Below, piece by piece: positions 8,622 to 16,805 of a DNA stretch of 48,646 nucleotides; position 1 is the first letter of the stretch, and each line of letters opens with the position of its first letter. The position numbers and the translations under genes were made by a program. Location of the stretch: positions 1-48,646 of the forward strand of contig JAJRWA010000004.1 of the NCBI GenBank assembly GCA_024277025.1. Direction: 5' to 3'. The notes beneath the pieces are model-generated. The model saw only the letters and a program-made list of their open reading frames with translations. It searched no databases and was not told where the DNA came from. The stretch is from Candidatus Krumholzibacteriota bacterium (GTDB taxonomy: Bacteria; Krumholzibacteriota; Krumholzibacteriia; LZORAL124-64-63).

Positions 8622-9191
8622 GTGCAGCCGGACTTCAAATCATCAACCCATCTTCATGTCATCAGACTCGCCCTGACGATCGCCGGGGTGTTGGTGGCGG
8701 GAATTCTGCTTCGCCAGGCGTTGCTGCCCGCCGGCTACGGCACGTCCGGCCGCTACCGGCCGGGGGCCGAGCTGGATGAAGCGAACCGAACGGTCCGCAA
8801 CCTGGCCAACGACGCTTGCCTGGCCTGTCATCCCCTGATCCGCAAACTTCATCTGGCCGGGACCCACGCGACGGTCTCCTGTGAGATCTGCCACGGGCCG
8901 GGTGTGGACCATGTCCAGGACGGAAAGCTCGCCGGCGCCATGCCCACCGTGGCCGGTGACGTGATCGGTCCGGTCTGCCTGCGTTGCCACGGCCAGGTTG
9001 CGCGCCTCAGGCCGCTCGACTCGATTCGCATGGTGTCCGCCTCCGACCACCTGACCGGCCACCGGGTTCGCGCCGACAACGATTGCGACCAGTGCCACCA
9101 CGTGCACGCGCCCATGAAGTGGGTACGCGAGGCCAGGGAAATGGTTGGCCTGGCTGCTGAACCGGAGGGGGGCAGGCCGTGGACGAACTAG
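8622..9191 (+). CDS. membrane-anchored tetraheme cytochrome c
   Basis: A 189-residue protein with one N-terminal membrane segment (about residues 13-33) and four CXXCH motifs (CLACH, CEICH, CLRCH, CDQCH). GTG 8622 is chosen because GGAGG lies 5 nt upstream and the frame before it looks non-coding. It is the first gene of an operon with a ferredoxin, an NrfD-type quinol-interacting protein and an HAO-like octaheme cytochrome, and should pass electrons between them in the periplasm. Its C-terminal 'QCHHVHAPMKW...MVGL' is nearly repeated in the tetraheme protein at 13552, showing a shared module. The last 13 nt overlap the ferredoxin gene. It plays the place of NrfB or NrfH but is not clearly either. 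Confidence 0.88.
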   Translation: MQPDFKSSTHLHVIRLALTIAGVLVAGILLRQALLPAGYGTSGRYRPGAELDEANRTVRNLANDACLACHPLIRKLHLAGTHATVSCEICHGPGVDHVQDGKLAGAMPTVAGDVIGPVCLRCHGQVARLRPLDSIRMVSASDHLTGHRVRADNDCDQCHHVHAPMKWVREAREMVGLAAEPEGGRPWTN

Positions 9192-9985
9192 AACGCATCC
9201 GGGAGGAAATCGATCTGGACCGCCGCCGCTTCGTCAAGAAGGTGCTCGGCGGCGTGATTGGCGGCTCACTGCTGCTGGTGTTGCCGGCGGGTGCGGTGAA
9301 GGTCGCCCAGCAGATTTCCGGTCTTGCGGCCGGAACCGATCCTGTGGACCCGGACCGGAAGTTCGCGTTCGTCATCGACATCACCGGCTGTATCGGTTGT
9401 GGTTACTGCTGCGTGGCGGACAAGAATGAATTCCAGGTGCCCGATGGCTACTACCGCACCTGGGTCGAGCGCTATGTGATAGACGACCAGGACAATGTCC
9501 ATGTCGATGCCCCCCGGGGCGGACTGGATGGCTACGCCACCGCCCGGCTGGATATTCCCCATCCGGTGCGGGACACGTTCTTCGTGCCCAAGCTGTGCAA
9601 TATGTGCGAGAAGCCTTCCTGCGTGCAGGTCTGCCCGGTGGGCGCCACGTTCCGCACAGCCGATGGTTTCGTGCTCATTGATCGGCAGCGCTGCCTGGGC
9701 TGTTCCTATTGCGTGCAGGCGTGTCCCTATTCGGTGCGTTTTATCGGCCCGGAAAGCCGGGTTGCCGAGAAGTGCACCTGGTGTTACCACCGCCTTGCCC
9801 AGGGCCTGAGGCCCGCCTGTGTCGAGGCCTGCCCGGTGCAGGCGCGCAAGTTCGGTGATCTGAACGACCGCGAGTCCGAGGTCTACCGGCTGCTGCACGA
9901 GCCCAACGTGATATCGGTGTTGAAACCGGAGATGGGCAACGAACCATCGCTGCACTATCTGGGCTTGCGCCGGGAGGTCGTCTGA
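9179..9985 (+). CDS. periplasmic four-cluster [4Fe-4S] ferredoxin, NrfC/DsrO/HybA type
   Basis: A 268-residue electron-transfer subunit. The N-terminus has a twin-arginine motif (RRRFVKK) followed by a hydrophobic stretch, so it is exported folded by Tat. Cys motifs for four [4Fe-4S] clusters occur in order: CIGCGYCC, CNMCEKPSCVQVCP, CLGCSYCVQACP and CTWC...ACVEACP. Such subunits wire an NrfD-type membrane protein to a catalytic or cytochrome subunit. It starts at GTG 9179 inside the end of the tetraheme gene (translational coupling) and its stop overlaps the NrfD start by one nt (TGATG). No molybdopterin catalytic subunit is encoded nearby. Confidence 0.92.
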   Translation: MDELERIREEIDLDRRRFVKKVLGGVIGGSLLLVLPAGAVKVAQQISGLAAGTDPVDPDRKFAFVIDITGCIGCGYCCVADKNEFQVPDGYYRTWVERYVIDDQDNVHVDAPRGGLDGYATARLDIPHPVRDTFFVPKLCNMCEKPSCVQVCPVGATFRTADGFVLIDRQRCLGCSYCVQACPYSVRFIGPESRVAEKCTWCYHRLAQGLRPACVEACPVQARKFGDLNDRESEVYRLLHEPNVISVLKPEMGNEPSLHYLGLRREVV

Positions 9986-11244
9986 TGCCGCTGATTCTTG
10001 CCAGCGCTGCGTCGGCCGCGGGCTATGTCTTTCCCAATGATCTGCACGTCTACTGGGGCCTGATGATCGTGCTCTACCCGTATATCACGGGCATCGTCGC
10101 CGGGGCGTTCATCGTTTCGTCCCTGTACCACGTCTTTCATGTGCAGTCGCTGCGGCCAGTGGCGCAATTCTCATTGTTGTTCGCCCTGGCGTTTCTGGTC
10201 TGTGCCGCGCTGCCCCTGCTGGTTCATCTCGGGCAGCCCGGCCGCGCCCTGAGCATGTTCCTGACCCCCAATCCCAGCTCGGCCATGGCCGGATTCGGCT
10301 ACTTCTACCTGGCCTACGCTGCGCTGCTGGTTCTGGAGATCTTCTTCATCTACCGCCCGGTGCTGGTGCTGCGGCAACAGGCGGCCACCGGTGGCCGGCG
10401 TCTGTTCTACGGGGTGCTGGCCGTTGGCAGTGACAATCTTTCGGCCGAGGCGCTGGCCATGGATCGCCGGATCGTCGGGGTCCTGGCCGGATTGGGTATT
10501 CCCATGGCCTGCGTGCTGCACGGCTATGTCGGCTTCATCTTCGGCGGCATCAAGGCGAACCCCTTGTGGGCCACGCCGTTGATGCCGGTCATTTTCCTGT
10601 TGTCGGCCTGCGTCTCGGGCATTGCCGGGGTGATTGTGGCCTATGTCGTCCTGTCGAAAATGACCGGCCGCCAACCGGACCGTGCCTGCCTGCGGACGGC
10701 TCTGCGGTTTCTGTGGGGTTTTTTTCTGGTCACGTTCGCGTTGGAGATGCTCGAGATCTTTTCGCAGGCCTACATGGCCACCAGCCACTGGCAGACCCTG
10801 CGCAGCCTGTTGTGGGGACCGCTGTTCAACAGCTACTGGGTCTGGCAGGTCACGGTGTTTTCGGTGATTCCGCTGGCCTTGCTGGGCTACCTCAGCCTGC
10901 AGCGGGTGAGTGCGACCGTCTTCAGGGTGTTGGCGCCGCTGGCGGCGGTGATGGCCCTGCTGCAGGTCTTTCTCATGCGCTGGAACGTGGTGATCGGCGG
11001 CCAGCTCATCTCCAGGAGCGGGCGGGGTGCCGTCTACTATGATCCGGGTTGGCTGGACCGGGAGGGCATCCTGCTCTCGGCCGTGATCCTGCTGTTGCCC
11101 GTCGCTGTGCTGTACGGGTTGGGCCGCATCCTGCCGCTGTGGCCGGATGCCGGTGAAGTGTCCGAAGGAGCCCCGGCAACGGGGTCGTTGAATTTGTCGT
11201 CTGTCGAGTCCGTGAAACAAGATTCCGGGGAGGAATTCGCATGA
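9985..11244 (+). CDS. NrfD/PsrC-family quinol-interacting membrane protein
   Basis: A 419-residue integral membrane protein with about ten hydrophobic segments, beginning 'YVFPNDLHVYWGLMIVLYPYITG' in type with the early acidic/aromatic residues of the NrfD (polysulfide reductase C) family. Members oxidise or reduce the quinone pool and exchange electrons with the partner ferredoxin. The short hydrophilic C-terminal tail (about 385-419) lies past the last helix. It overlaps the ferredoxin gene by 1 nt and the octaheme gene by 4 nt, indicating a tightly made complex. Whether it oxidises quinol to feed the cytochromes, or the reverse, cannot be told from sequence alone. Confidence 0.9.
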   Translation: MPLILASAASAAGYVFPNDLHVYWGLMIVLYPYITGIVAGAFIVSSLYHVFHVQSLRPVAQFSLLFALAFLVCAALPLLVHLGQPGRALSMFLTPNPSSAMAGFGYFYLAYAALLVLEIFFIYRPVLVLRQQAATGGRRLFYGVLAVGSDNLSAEALAMDRRIVGVLAGLGIPMACVLHGYVGFIFGGIKANPLWATPLMPVIFLLSACVSGIAGVIVAYVVLSKMTGRQPDRACLRTALRFLWGFFLVTFALEMLEIFSQAYMATSHWQTLRSLLWGPLFNSYWVWQVTVFSVIPLALLGYLSLQRVSATVFRVLAPLAAVMALLQVFLMRWNVVIGGQLISRSGRGAVYYDPGWLDREGILLSAVILLLPVAVLYGLGRILPLWPDAGEVSEGAPATGSLNLSSVESVKQDSGEEFA

Positions 11245-12782
11245 ACAAGGGGACATTGGCTGTCGGGTTGGCCGGCATCGTTCTGTTGGTGGCCGGTTCG
11301 GCTGCGGCCACGACGACCGCTTCCAAGGATGTGACGAGCTTCAGCATCCAGGAAGAGAACGTCAAGTGTGTCAATTGCCACCTGAAGGAGAACAACGCGC
11401 TGGTGCAGCAGTGGAAGAACTCGCCCCATGCCGCGGCTCAGGATGGTCAGGTCGGCTGTTTCAACTGCCATGCCGCCGATCAGGGCGACCTCACCGCATA
11501 CATGCACGAGGGCGCGTTCATCAAGACGATTCAGACGCCGCGCGATTGCGCCTTCTGCCACGAGGACGAGGTGCGGGAAATGGGGACTTCCCATCACGCG
11601 ACAGCCGGGCAGATCATGGCCTCCCTGGACAACGTCCTGGGCGAGGTCATCTGCTCCATGGAATCCAGGGCAACGGCGGTCAGCGGGTGCTGGCAGTGCC
11701 ACGGTTCGCAGGTCAAGGTGCTGACCGACGGCGCGGGCAAGGCCCTGTTGAACGAGAACCAGGCGGTCATGTTTGATTCGGCGACCTATCCCAACTCGGG
11801 GATCGGGCGGCTCAATCCGGATGGTTCCCAGGGCTCCTGCACTGCATGCCATGGCCGCCACTCGTTCCGCGCGTCCACCGCCCGTCAGCCCGAGAATTGC
11901 GGCAAGTGCCATCTGGGCCCGGATCATCCGCAAATGGAGGCCTATCGGGAATCCAAGCACGGCATCGCCTACTACACGGCCACCCGGGAACGCGGCATGA
12001 ACGCCATGAACATCCTCAAGTCCGGCAAGTGGGTCCTGGGCAAGGACTACTACACGGCACCAACCTGCGCGACCTGCCACATGGGTGCGACCCTGAAGGC
12101 GGACGGTTCGGTGACGCGCAACACCCACAACGTGGGGGACCGGATTTCCTGGAATTTGCGGGCGCCCATTTCGCCCAAGCTCAATCGGGTGGTTTTTGCC
12201 AACGGGGACGAAACGGATATCACCGGCGATATCGCACCCCAGGTCGGTCAGGAGCGCAAGTACGACAAGTTCGTGATGGAGGGCGACAAACTGACCAGGA
12301 CCCGGGTCGAGGGCGAGGTTGTCGAGGTCAGAAGCTGGGAAATGCGCCGGGATGAAATGAAGACCGTCTGCCGGCAGTGCCACGGCGTGCAGGTCGTCGA
12401 CAATTTCTACAAACAGTTCGACGATCTGGTGGTTACCTACAACAACAAGTTCGCCCGGCCGGCCAAGCGTTTGTATGAAATGGCCCGGAGCGAAGGGCTT
12501 GTCGGCGACTCGCTGTTCAATACCCAGTTGGGGTGGCACTGGTGGGAACTGTGGCACCATGAGGGGCGCCGGGCGCGGGTCGGGGCGTCCAAGATGGCTC
12601 CGGACTACACCCACTGGCACGGCATGTATGAAGTGGCGGAGAACTTCTACTACAAGTTCCTGCCGGAGCTGTTGAAGCTGGCCGCTGAAAAGGGCAAACG
12701 GCCCCTGTTCGAGCAGGCAGTCGATGAGATCCTGGCCAAGCCGGAACACCAGTGGCGACAGGCGGAGTCTCCGCAGCGATGA
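11241..12782 (+). CDS. octaheme cytochrome of the hydroxylamine oxidoreductase (HAO)-like family
   Basis: A 513-residue secreted protein with signal peptide (1-23) and eight CXXCH motifs (CVNCH, CFNCH, CAFCH, CWQCH, CTACH, CGKCH, CATCH, CRQCH). The spacing, the 'SGCWQCHGS' fourth site, the 'CGKCHLGPDHPQ' sixth site and the C-terminal 'APDYTHWHGMYEV' segment are marks of the HAO-like octaheme family, whose members interconvert hydroxylamine, nitric oxide, nitrite or ammonium. Whether the Tyr that crosslinks haem P460 in true oxidases is present needs an alignment; without it the enzyme is expected to work as a reductase, as in epsilon-HAO. Its place after ferredoxin and NrfD genes, where NrfA would stand in a nrf operon, favours a quinol-driven reductase. 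ATG 11241 overlaps nrfD-like by 4 nt. Confidence 0.85.
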   Translation: MNKGTLAVGLAGIVLLVAGSAAATTTASKDVTSFSIQEENVKCVNCHLKENNALVQQWKNSPHAAAQDGQVGCFNCHAADQGDLTAYMHEGAFIKTIQTPRDCAFCHEDEVREMGTSHHATAGQIMASLDNVLGEVICSMESRATAVSGCWQCHGSQVKVLTDGAGKALLNENQAVMFDSATYPNSGIGRLNPDGSQGSCTACHGRHSFRASTARQPENCGKCHLGPDHPQMEAYRESKHGIAYYTATRERGMNAMNILKSGKWVLGKDYYTAPTCATCHMGATLKADGSVTRNTHNVGDRISWNLRAPISPKLNRVVFANGDETDITGDIAPQVGQERKYDKFVMEGDKLTRTRVEGEVVEVRSWEMRRDEMKTVCRQCHGVQVVDNFYKQFDDLVVTYNNKFARPAKRLYEMARSEGLVGDSLFNTQLGWHWWELWHHEGRRARVGASKMAPDYTHWHGMYEVAENFYYKFLPELLKLAAEKGKRPLFEQAVDEILAKPEHQWRQAESPQR

Positions 12783-12796
12783 GCGGGAGAGGAATC

Positions 12797-13447
12797 ATGA
12801 AAATACCGGCCAGTCGGCGCGTGGACCCCAGGCTGCTGCTGATCATGGTGGGTCTGGTGCTGCCGGCTGTGGTGGGGTGGGGGCGGCCCGTCCCGGCCGC
12901 CGCCACCGGCGCCGAGCCGGGGCCGACGCCGTCCGCCGAACTGGTTGCCCGGGTCAGGGCGCTTGGGCTGGGTATCGGTGAATACCGGATCGGCAGCCGG
13001 CTGAGCTCGGACCAGATGCTCCGGGCGCGCGAGAATGCCTTGCCCGAGGCGTATCCCGGCACGATCAAATTCGCCAGCGGCGAGGTCCGCATCGTGGTTG
13101 ACGCGGAATCCGGGCTGGTGCTGGCGATATACGAGCGGCGCGAAGAGGCGCAGGCCGCTGATGTCCGCCGGATGATCGGGTACTTGATGGGCACCTTCGG
13201 TGAGCCGACGATCATGGCCCATGACAAGCTTGTCTACTGGGCATTCGACCAGGCGGGGCGTATCGACCAGGCGACGTATGAACAGGCCAGGGCGGTCGGC
13301 GGCATGGAGATTCTGGCCACCGTGAAGTTCAGCTCCGACCTGGTGGTGCAGCCCGGGCTGAACGACGAGGACATGGCGGAAACCGGGACAATCTATTACA
13401 TCATTGCCTCGGACCGCCTGCTGGACAGTTTTGTCGGTTCCCGGTAG
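12797..13447 (+). CDS. exported protein of unknown function in the HAO-like operon
   Basis: A 216-residue protein with a signal peptide (hydrophobic segment about residues 12-27, ending in PAAA). No haem, Fe-S or catalytic motif is seen. The body is a compact alpha/beta sequence with 'GEVRIVVDAESGLVLAIYE', an amphipathic helix and 'YLMGTFGEPTIMAHDKLVYW'. ATG 12797 is chosen because it is preceded by GGGAGAGGA and begins the signal peptide; it lies 14 nt after the octaheme gene. By position it may be an assembly factor or accessory subunit of the HAO-like complex; that is inference only. Confidence 0.75.
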   Translation: MKIPASRRVDPRLLLIMVGLVLPAVVGWGRPVPAAATGAEPGPTPSAELVARVRALGLGIGEYRIGSRLSSDQMLRARENALPEAYPGTIKFASGEVRIVVDAESGLVLAIYERREEAQAADVRRMIGYLMGTFGEPTIMAHDKLVYWAFDQAGRIDQATYEQARAVGGMEILATVKFSSDLVVQPGLNDEDMAETGTIYYIIASDRLLDSFVGSR

Positions 13448-13475
13448 GCTGGGCGCATTCGCTGGACCTGCTCAG

Positions 13476-13503
13476 GGCAGTGGGCTTCAACTGCCGTCTT
13501 TCC
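13476..13503 (+). terminator. weak hairpin with pyrimidine tract
   Basis: GGCAGT (13476-13481) pairs with ACTGCC (13490-13495), followed by GTCTTTCCCTTT. The stem is only 6 bp. It may partly end transcription after the unknown gene at 12797 and argues against a start of the next gene at 13480. Confidence 0.35.
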
Positions 13504-13551
13504 CTTTGCTTCAGAGGTATCGGCACAGTATTCGGGCGGAAAGATGAGTGG

Positions 13552-14778
13552 ATGATGGAGGCCCGCTTGGCCTGGTGTGAAATGAGACTGCGGGTCTGTG
13601 GGCTGCTGGTCGCCGGCTGTCTGTCGGTGGCGTTCGGTGTGCCCGGGACTGCCGCCGGTCAGGTTCCCGCGGTGACCGGGTCGCCGGCCGCAGCGGGTCT
13701 GACGCAGGTTGAAATCACTTCGGATCCGAGCGGCCAGCCCGTCACCGTCGATGGCCGCCTGTTGGCGACGCCGACTCCGGTCACCGTGGATCTGTATCCG
13801 GGCCGCTACCGACTGATGGTCAACGCGGAGGGTTTCCAGCCCTTGAGCCATGATCTGGTGGTACCGGCGGCTGGGCATCTGGCGGCCCGATTCGTCTTGC
13901 TGCGCACACCGCCTGAGCCGCCGACTCCGGATGACCTGCGGCTGCTGGCGGAGATGGCCGGTCCGGAGGCTTCCAGCCTGGGAACCAGCCAGGACCAGGC
14001 CCGCTGGGCGGCAACCACTCAGGCCAACAACGCCTGCCTCGAATGTCATCCCCGGATACCGAAACTGCAGCGGGAGGGAGCTCACAAGGCGGTTGCCTGT
14101 GCCGAGTGCCATGCGGAACTGAAGGCGCACGTGCGGGAAGGGCAGCGGTATGCGGCCATGCCCGTGGCCGACAAGGGGGGGATTCAGATGTTGTGCCTGG
14201 CCTGCCATGAGCAGGGCAAGAAGCGGCGCACATCCGGCTCCGGCAAGACAATTGTGTTTCCGGAGCATCTGACCCGCAGGAAAGTGGCCGCCGACAACAG
14301 CTGCAGTCAGTGCCATCACGTCCACGCACCCATGAAGTGGGTGTACGAAGCCCGCCAGATGGTCGGCCTGCCGGAACTGATGGTGACTGTACCGCTGCTG
14401 ACTGAGGAAGCGGCCCTGCGGACCCAGCACAAATACGCCGCCATGGGAGAGAGTTTTCTGGTGTTTCCGCTGGCGCCCGGCGTCATCGGCAAGGCGGCGT
14501 TCTCGGATGACAGCGACTTTCCGTCGGATGCGTTGCTGATCTCGGGGGCGGTGTTGGTGGTGGGGAGCTACGTGCTCAGCAAGGTTCTCTATACCAGACA
14601 ATTGGCAGCGATTCACCGGGAGAACACGAAACGAAAAGCCGCCAATTTGCGGGCCAGGACCTACAATCAACTGGTTGAGAAAGCCATGGCCGAATACGGC
14701 GAGGCCCTGTTTGAGTGGGATGCCGAGTCTGAGGGGCGGGGGCGCGTGACCGTGCGCGACTTGTCGGCGAACCAATAG
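13552..14778 (+). CDS. PEGA-domain tetraheme cytochrome with C-terminal membrane segment
   Basis: About 408 residues. After a signal peptide (best seen from Met11, MRLRVCGLL) comes a PEGA domain (about residues 45-110, pattern 'ITSDPSGQPVTVDG...YPGRYRL'), a surface/peptidoglycan-type beta fold. Next is a tetraheme module (CLECH, CAECH, CLACH, CSQCH) ending 'QCHHVHAPMKW', matching the module of the cytochrome at 8622. A hydrophobic segment ('LLISGAVLVVGSYVLSKVLY') and a charged helical tail close the protein. Starts at 13552, 13555 or 13582 are all possible. It ends the HAO-like operon and may dock the complex to the cell wall while relaying electrons. Confidence 0.82.
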   Translation: MMEARLAWCEMRLRVCGLLVAGCLSVAFGVPGTAAGQVPAVTGSPAAAGLTQVEITSDPSGQPVTVDGRLLATPTPVTVDLYPGRYRLMVNAEGFQPLSHDLVVPAAGHLAARFVLLRTPPEPPTPDDLRLLAEMAGPEASSLGTSQDQARWAATTQANNACLECHPRIPKLQREGAHKAVACAECHAELKAHVREGQRYAAMPVADKGGIQMLCLACHEQGKKRRTSGSGKTIVFPEHLTRRKVAADNSCSQCHHVHAPMKWVYEARQMVGLPELMVTVPLLTEEAALRTQHKYAAMGESFLVFPLAPGVIGKAAFSDDSDFPSDALLISGAVLVVGSYVLSKVLYTRQLAAIHRENTKRKAANLRARTYNQLVEKAMAEYGEALFEWDAESEGRGRVTVRDLSANQ

Positions 14779-15203
14779 GTGACCCTGCGGGAACAGGAAT
14801 AGGGCCGCTTGGCGGAATAATTTTCGTGTAAACGTGATAAATTATATTCTGAAATCAAATTTCGATCTCAAAATCATCGCTGCGAGCATCTCCTAGATAA
14901 ACTGTTGGTTATGAGCGAGATAGGTGCCCCTGGTCAATGAACTGTTGTTAATTTTTACACACGTATGCGCTTTGATCTCTATTTTGCAGTATGCATATCA
15001 TTATCAACTCAATCTGTTGCTAATAAATTTCTTGGGAAATTCACGGCGGTTTAGTAGGCTTTTGTATGTCACAGCCAGGTCATGTGGCGAGGGCTGATGG
15101 GTGGGGTCGGGCTTGGTATTCTGTTAAGTAAATAACTGTGATGGCGATAGCCATTGCAGATGGCCTTGAGAATGTCGGGAACACGGAAGTAAAGGAAGAT
15201 AAA
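14779..15203 (+). promoter_or_regulatory. AT-rich intergenic region with candidate promoter of the main cytochrome series
   Basis: This 425-nt gap is clearly AT-rich between about 14810 and 15060. A sigma70-like pair TTGATC (14972-14977) and TATCAT (14996-15001) with 18-nt spacing would start an mRNA with a leader of about 195 nt before GTG 15204. In that leader CAGCC (15072-15076) can pair with GGCTG (15092-15096). I looked for the GEMM (c-di-GMP) riboswitch core known before Geobacter cytochrome genes and did not find it. No gene is seen. Confidence 0.5.
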
Positions 15204-16745
15204 GTGGGCAACCGGAAGAATCAGATTCGCTTGATCTGCTGCATCGTCGGCCTGGCCGTAGTCATGGCGGGAGCCGCCGTCGCGGCCAAGCCCAACCTGA
15301 TGGCTGCGTTTTTTGTGAAGGGTAAGGTTGGTCTGAAGTGGGGCAAGGTTGCGGGCGCTTCCGAGTATCTGGTCTTCCGCAAGGGGCCGGGCGGGGATTT
15401 TGTGCAGATAGCCTCGACGGACAAGGACAAGTACTTCGATGAAGCGGTCGAGGGAGGCAAGACCTACGCCTACAAGATCGCCGTGGTCGAGGGGGGCGAG
15501 CAGATTTTTTCCGGCACCAAGTCCGTGAGCATTCCGGGCACCAGCGGCGATTTTGCTCCCCCGACCTGGGTCGGTATCCGCTACGACCAGGACAAGCTCT
15601 ACCTCAACTGGGATCCGGTGCCGGGCGCTGTCGCCTACAACATCTGGCGCTCCGAGACCGCCGGCAGCGGCTATGAAGTCGTCGGCACGTCCCAGGGCTC
15701 CCGCCACGTGGAAAAGGAGGGACTGCTCAAGGGCACAACCTACTACTACGTGCTGTCGGCCATGAATCAGGATTTCGACGAGACCCCGCTTTCGGAGGAG
15801 CGCAGCGCCAAGTTCGGTCTGAGCCTCGAGGAGCAGGAAGCCCTGATCGCGGCCGAGAGCAAGATCGAGTTGGAACCGGTCAACCTGAAGGAGCTCTTCG
15901 AGATCAGCGAGGGGCCGGACGGCGCGCCCCTCAACCAGCCTTCGGATGTCTTTGTCAACTCCAAGGGCGTGATCTACGTCAGCGACACGCTGAACGGCCG
16001 CATCAACTGCTACGACCCCCAAGGCAAACCCAAGTTCGCCTTCGGCGAAAGGGTGACCGATGCCGACGGTGATCTTACCGACGGGTCATTCATGTTCCCG
16101 TTCACCCTCTATATCGACAAACAGGATCAGGTCTACGTCAGCGACGTCAAGCGCCACGATATCCAGGTCTTTGACGAGAGTGGCTCTTTTCTGCGCCGGA
16201 TCGAGGTCCTGTTCGAGACCGGCCTGAATCCTCTGCGCGCCAACGGCCTGTATGTCCTGGATGATGGCCGGTTGGTCATGACTGACGCCGGCAACCACCG
16301 CTGGCTGGTGACCGATGCGAACGGGCGGGTCCAGGTCGCGGTGGGCTCGCGGGGCACGGACGAAGGCCAGTTCATCTTCCCGGACGAACTGACCGTCACC
16401 GCCGACGGCACGGTTTGTGTCGTGGACCCGATCAATTGCCGCATCCAGGAGTTTTCGCTGGATGGCGCTTTTGTGCGCAGCTTCGGCGGGTCCGGCATGA
16501 GTGCCGGGATGTTTGGTCGGCCCAAGGGCATCACGACCGACGCGAAGGGCATGCTGTGGGTCACCGATGCCATGAGCAACATGATTCAGGGATTCACCGA
16601 GGAGGGCGAGGTCCGGAACGCCATCGGCACGGCCGACGACGACTGGTCCTACATGACCCCGCGGGGGATCCATTTCCACGATGGTTCCATGTTCGTAGTG
16701 CAGCGCCTGCATCACAAGGTGACTGTGCAGAGCATGACTCCATAG
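15204..16745 (+). CDS. secreted fibronectin-like / NHL beta-propeller protein
   Basis: A 513-residue secreted protein. GTG 15204 is chosen (AGGAAG 8 nt upstream, then signal peptide ending AAVAAK); ATG 15138 or 15141 would add a non-hydrophobic extension. Residues about 30-200 form two fibronectin type III-like units ('KVGLKWGKVAGASEYLVFRK' and 'LYLNWDPVPGAVAYNIWRS' type). Residues about 230-510 hold around six NHL repeats ('GVIYVSDTLNGRINCYD', 'VYVSDVKRHDIQVFD' and so on), a six-bladed propeller used as a protein-binding platform. No haem site is present. It opens the main operon and is followed by a cytochrome gene, the first of four NHL/cytochrome pairs. Confidence 0.88.
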   Translation: MGNRKNQIRLICCIVGLAVVMAGAAVAAKPNLMAAFFVKGKVGLKWGKVAGASEYLVFRKGPGGDFVQIASTDKDKYFDEAVEGGKTYAYKIAVVEGGEQIFSGTKSVSIPGTSGDFAPPTWVGIRYDQDKLYLNWDPVPGAVAYNIWRSETAGSGYEVVGTSQGSRHVEKEGLLKGTTYYYVLSAMNQDFDETPLSEERSAKFGLSLEEQEALIAAESKIELEPVNLKELFEISEGPDGAPLNQPSDVFVNSKGVIYVSDTLNGRINCYDPQGKPKFAFGERVTDADGDLTDGSFMFPFTLYIDKQDQVYVSDVKRHDIQVFDESGSFLRRIEVLFETGLNPLRANGLYVLDDGRLVMTDAGNHRWLVTDANGRVQVAVGSRGTDEGQFIFPDELTVTADGTVCVVDPINCRIQEFSLDGAFVRSFGGSGMSAGMFGRPKGITTDAKGMLWVTDAMSNMIQGFTEEGEVRNAIGTADDDWSYMTPRGIHFHDGSMFVVQRLHHKVTVQSMTP

Positions 16746-16805
16746 ATGAACGTGCAAGGGGGCACGGCCTCCGTCAACAGTAGATTGTAACGAAGGGATC
16801 CATCC

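Noticed and set aside
9179..11244. Molybdopterin oxidoreductase (CISM) complex
   Set aside because: The ferredoxin and NrfD-type subunits are present, but no molybdopterin catalytic subunit is encoded nearby; the HAO-like cytochrome takes its place.
15000..15203. GEMM / c-di-GMP riboswitch before the cytochrome series
   Set aside because: Expected for Geobacter-like cytochrome loci, but the conserved core sequences are not present; only a short 5-bp stem is seen.
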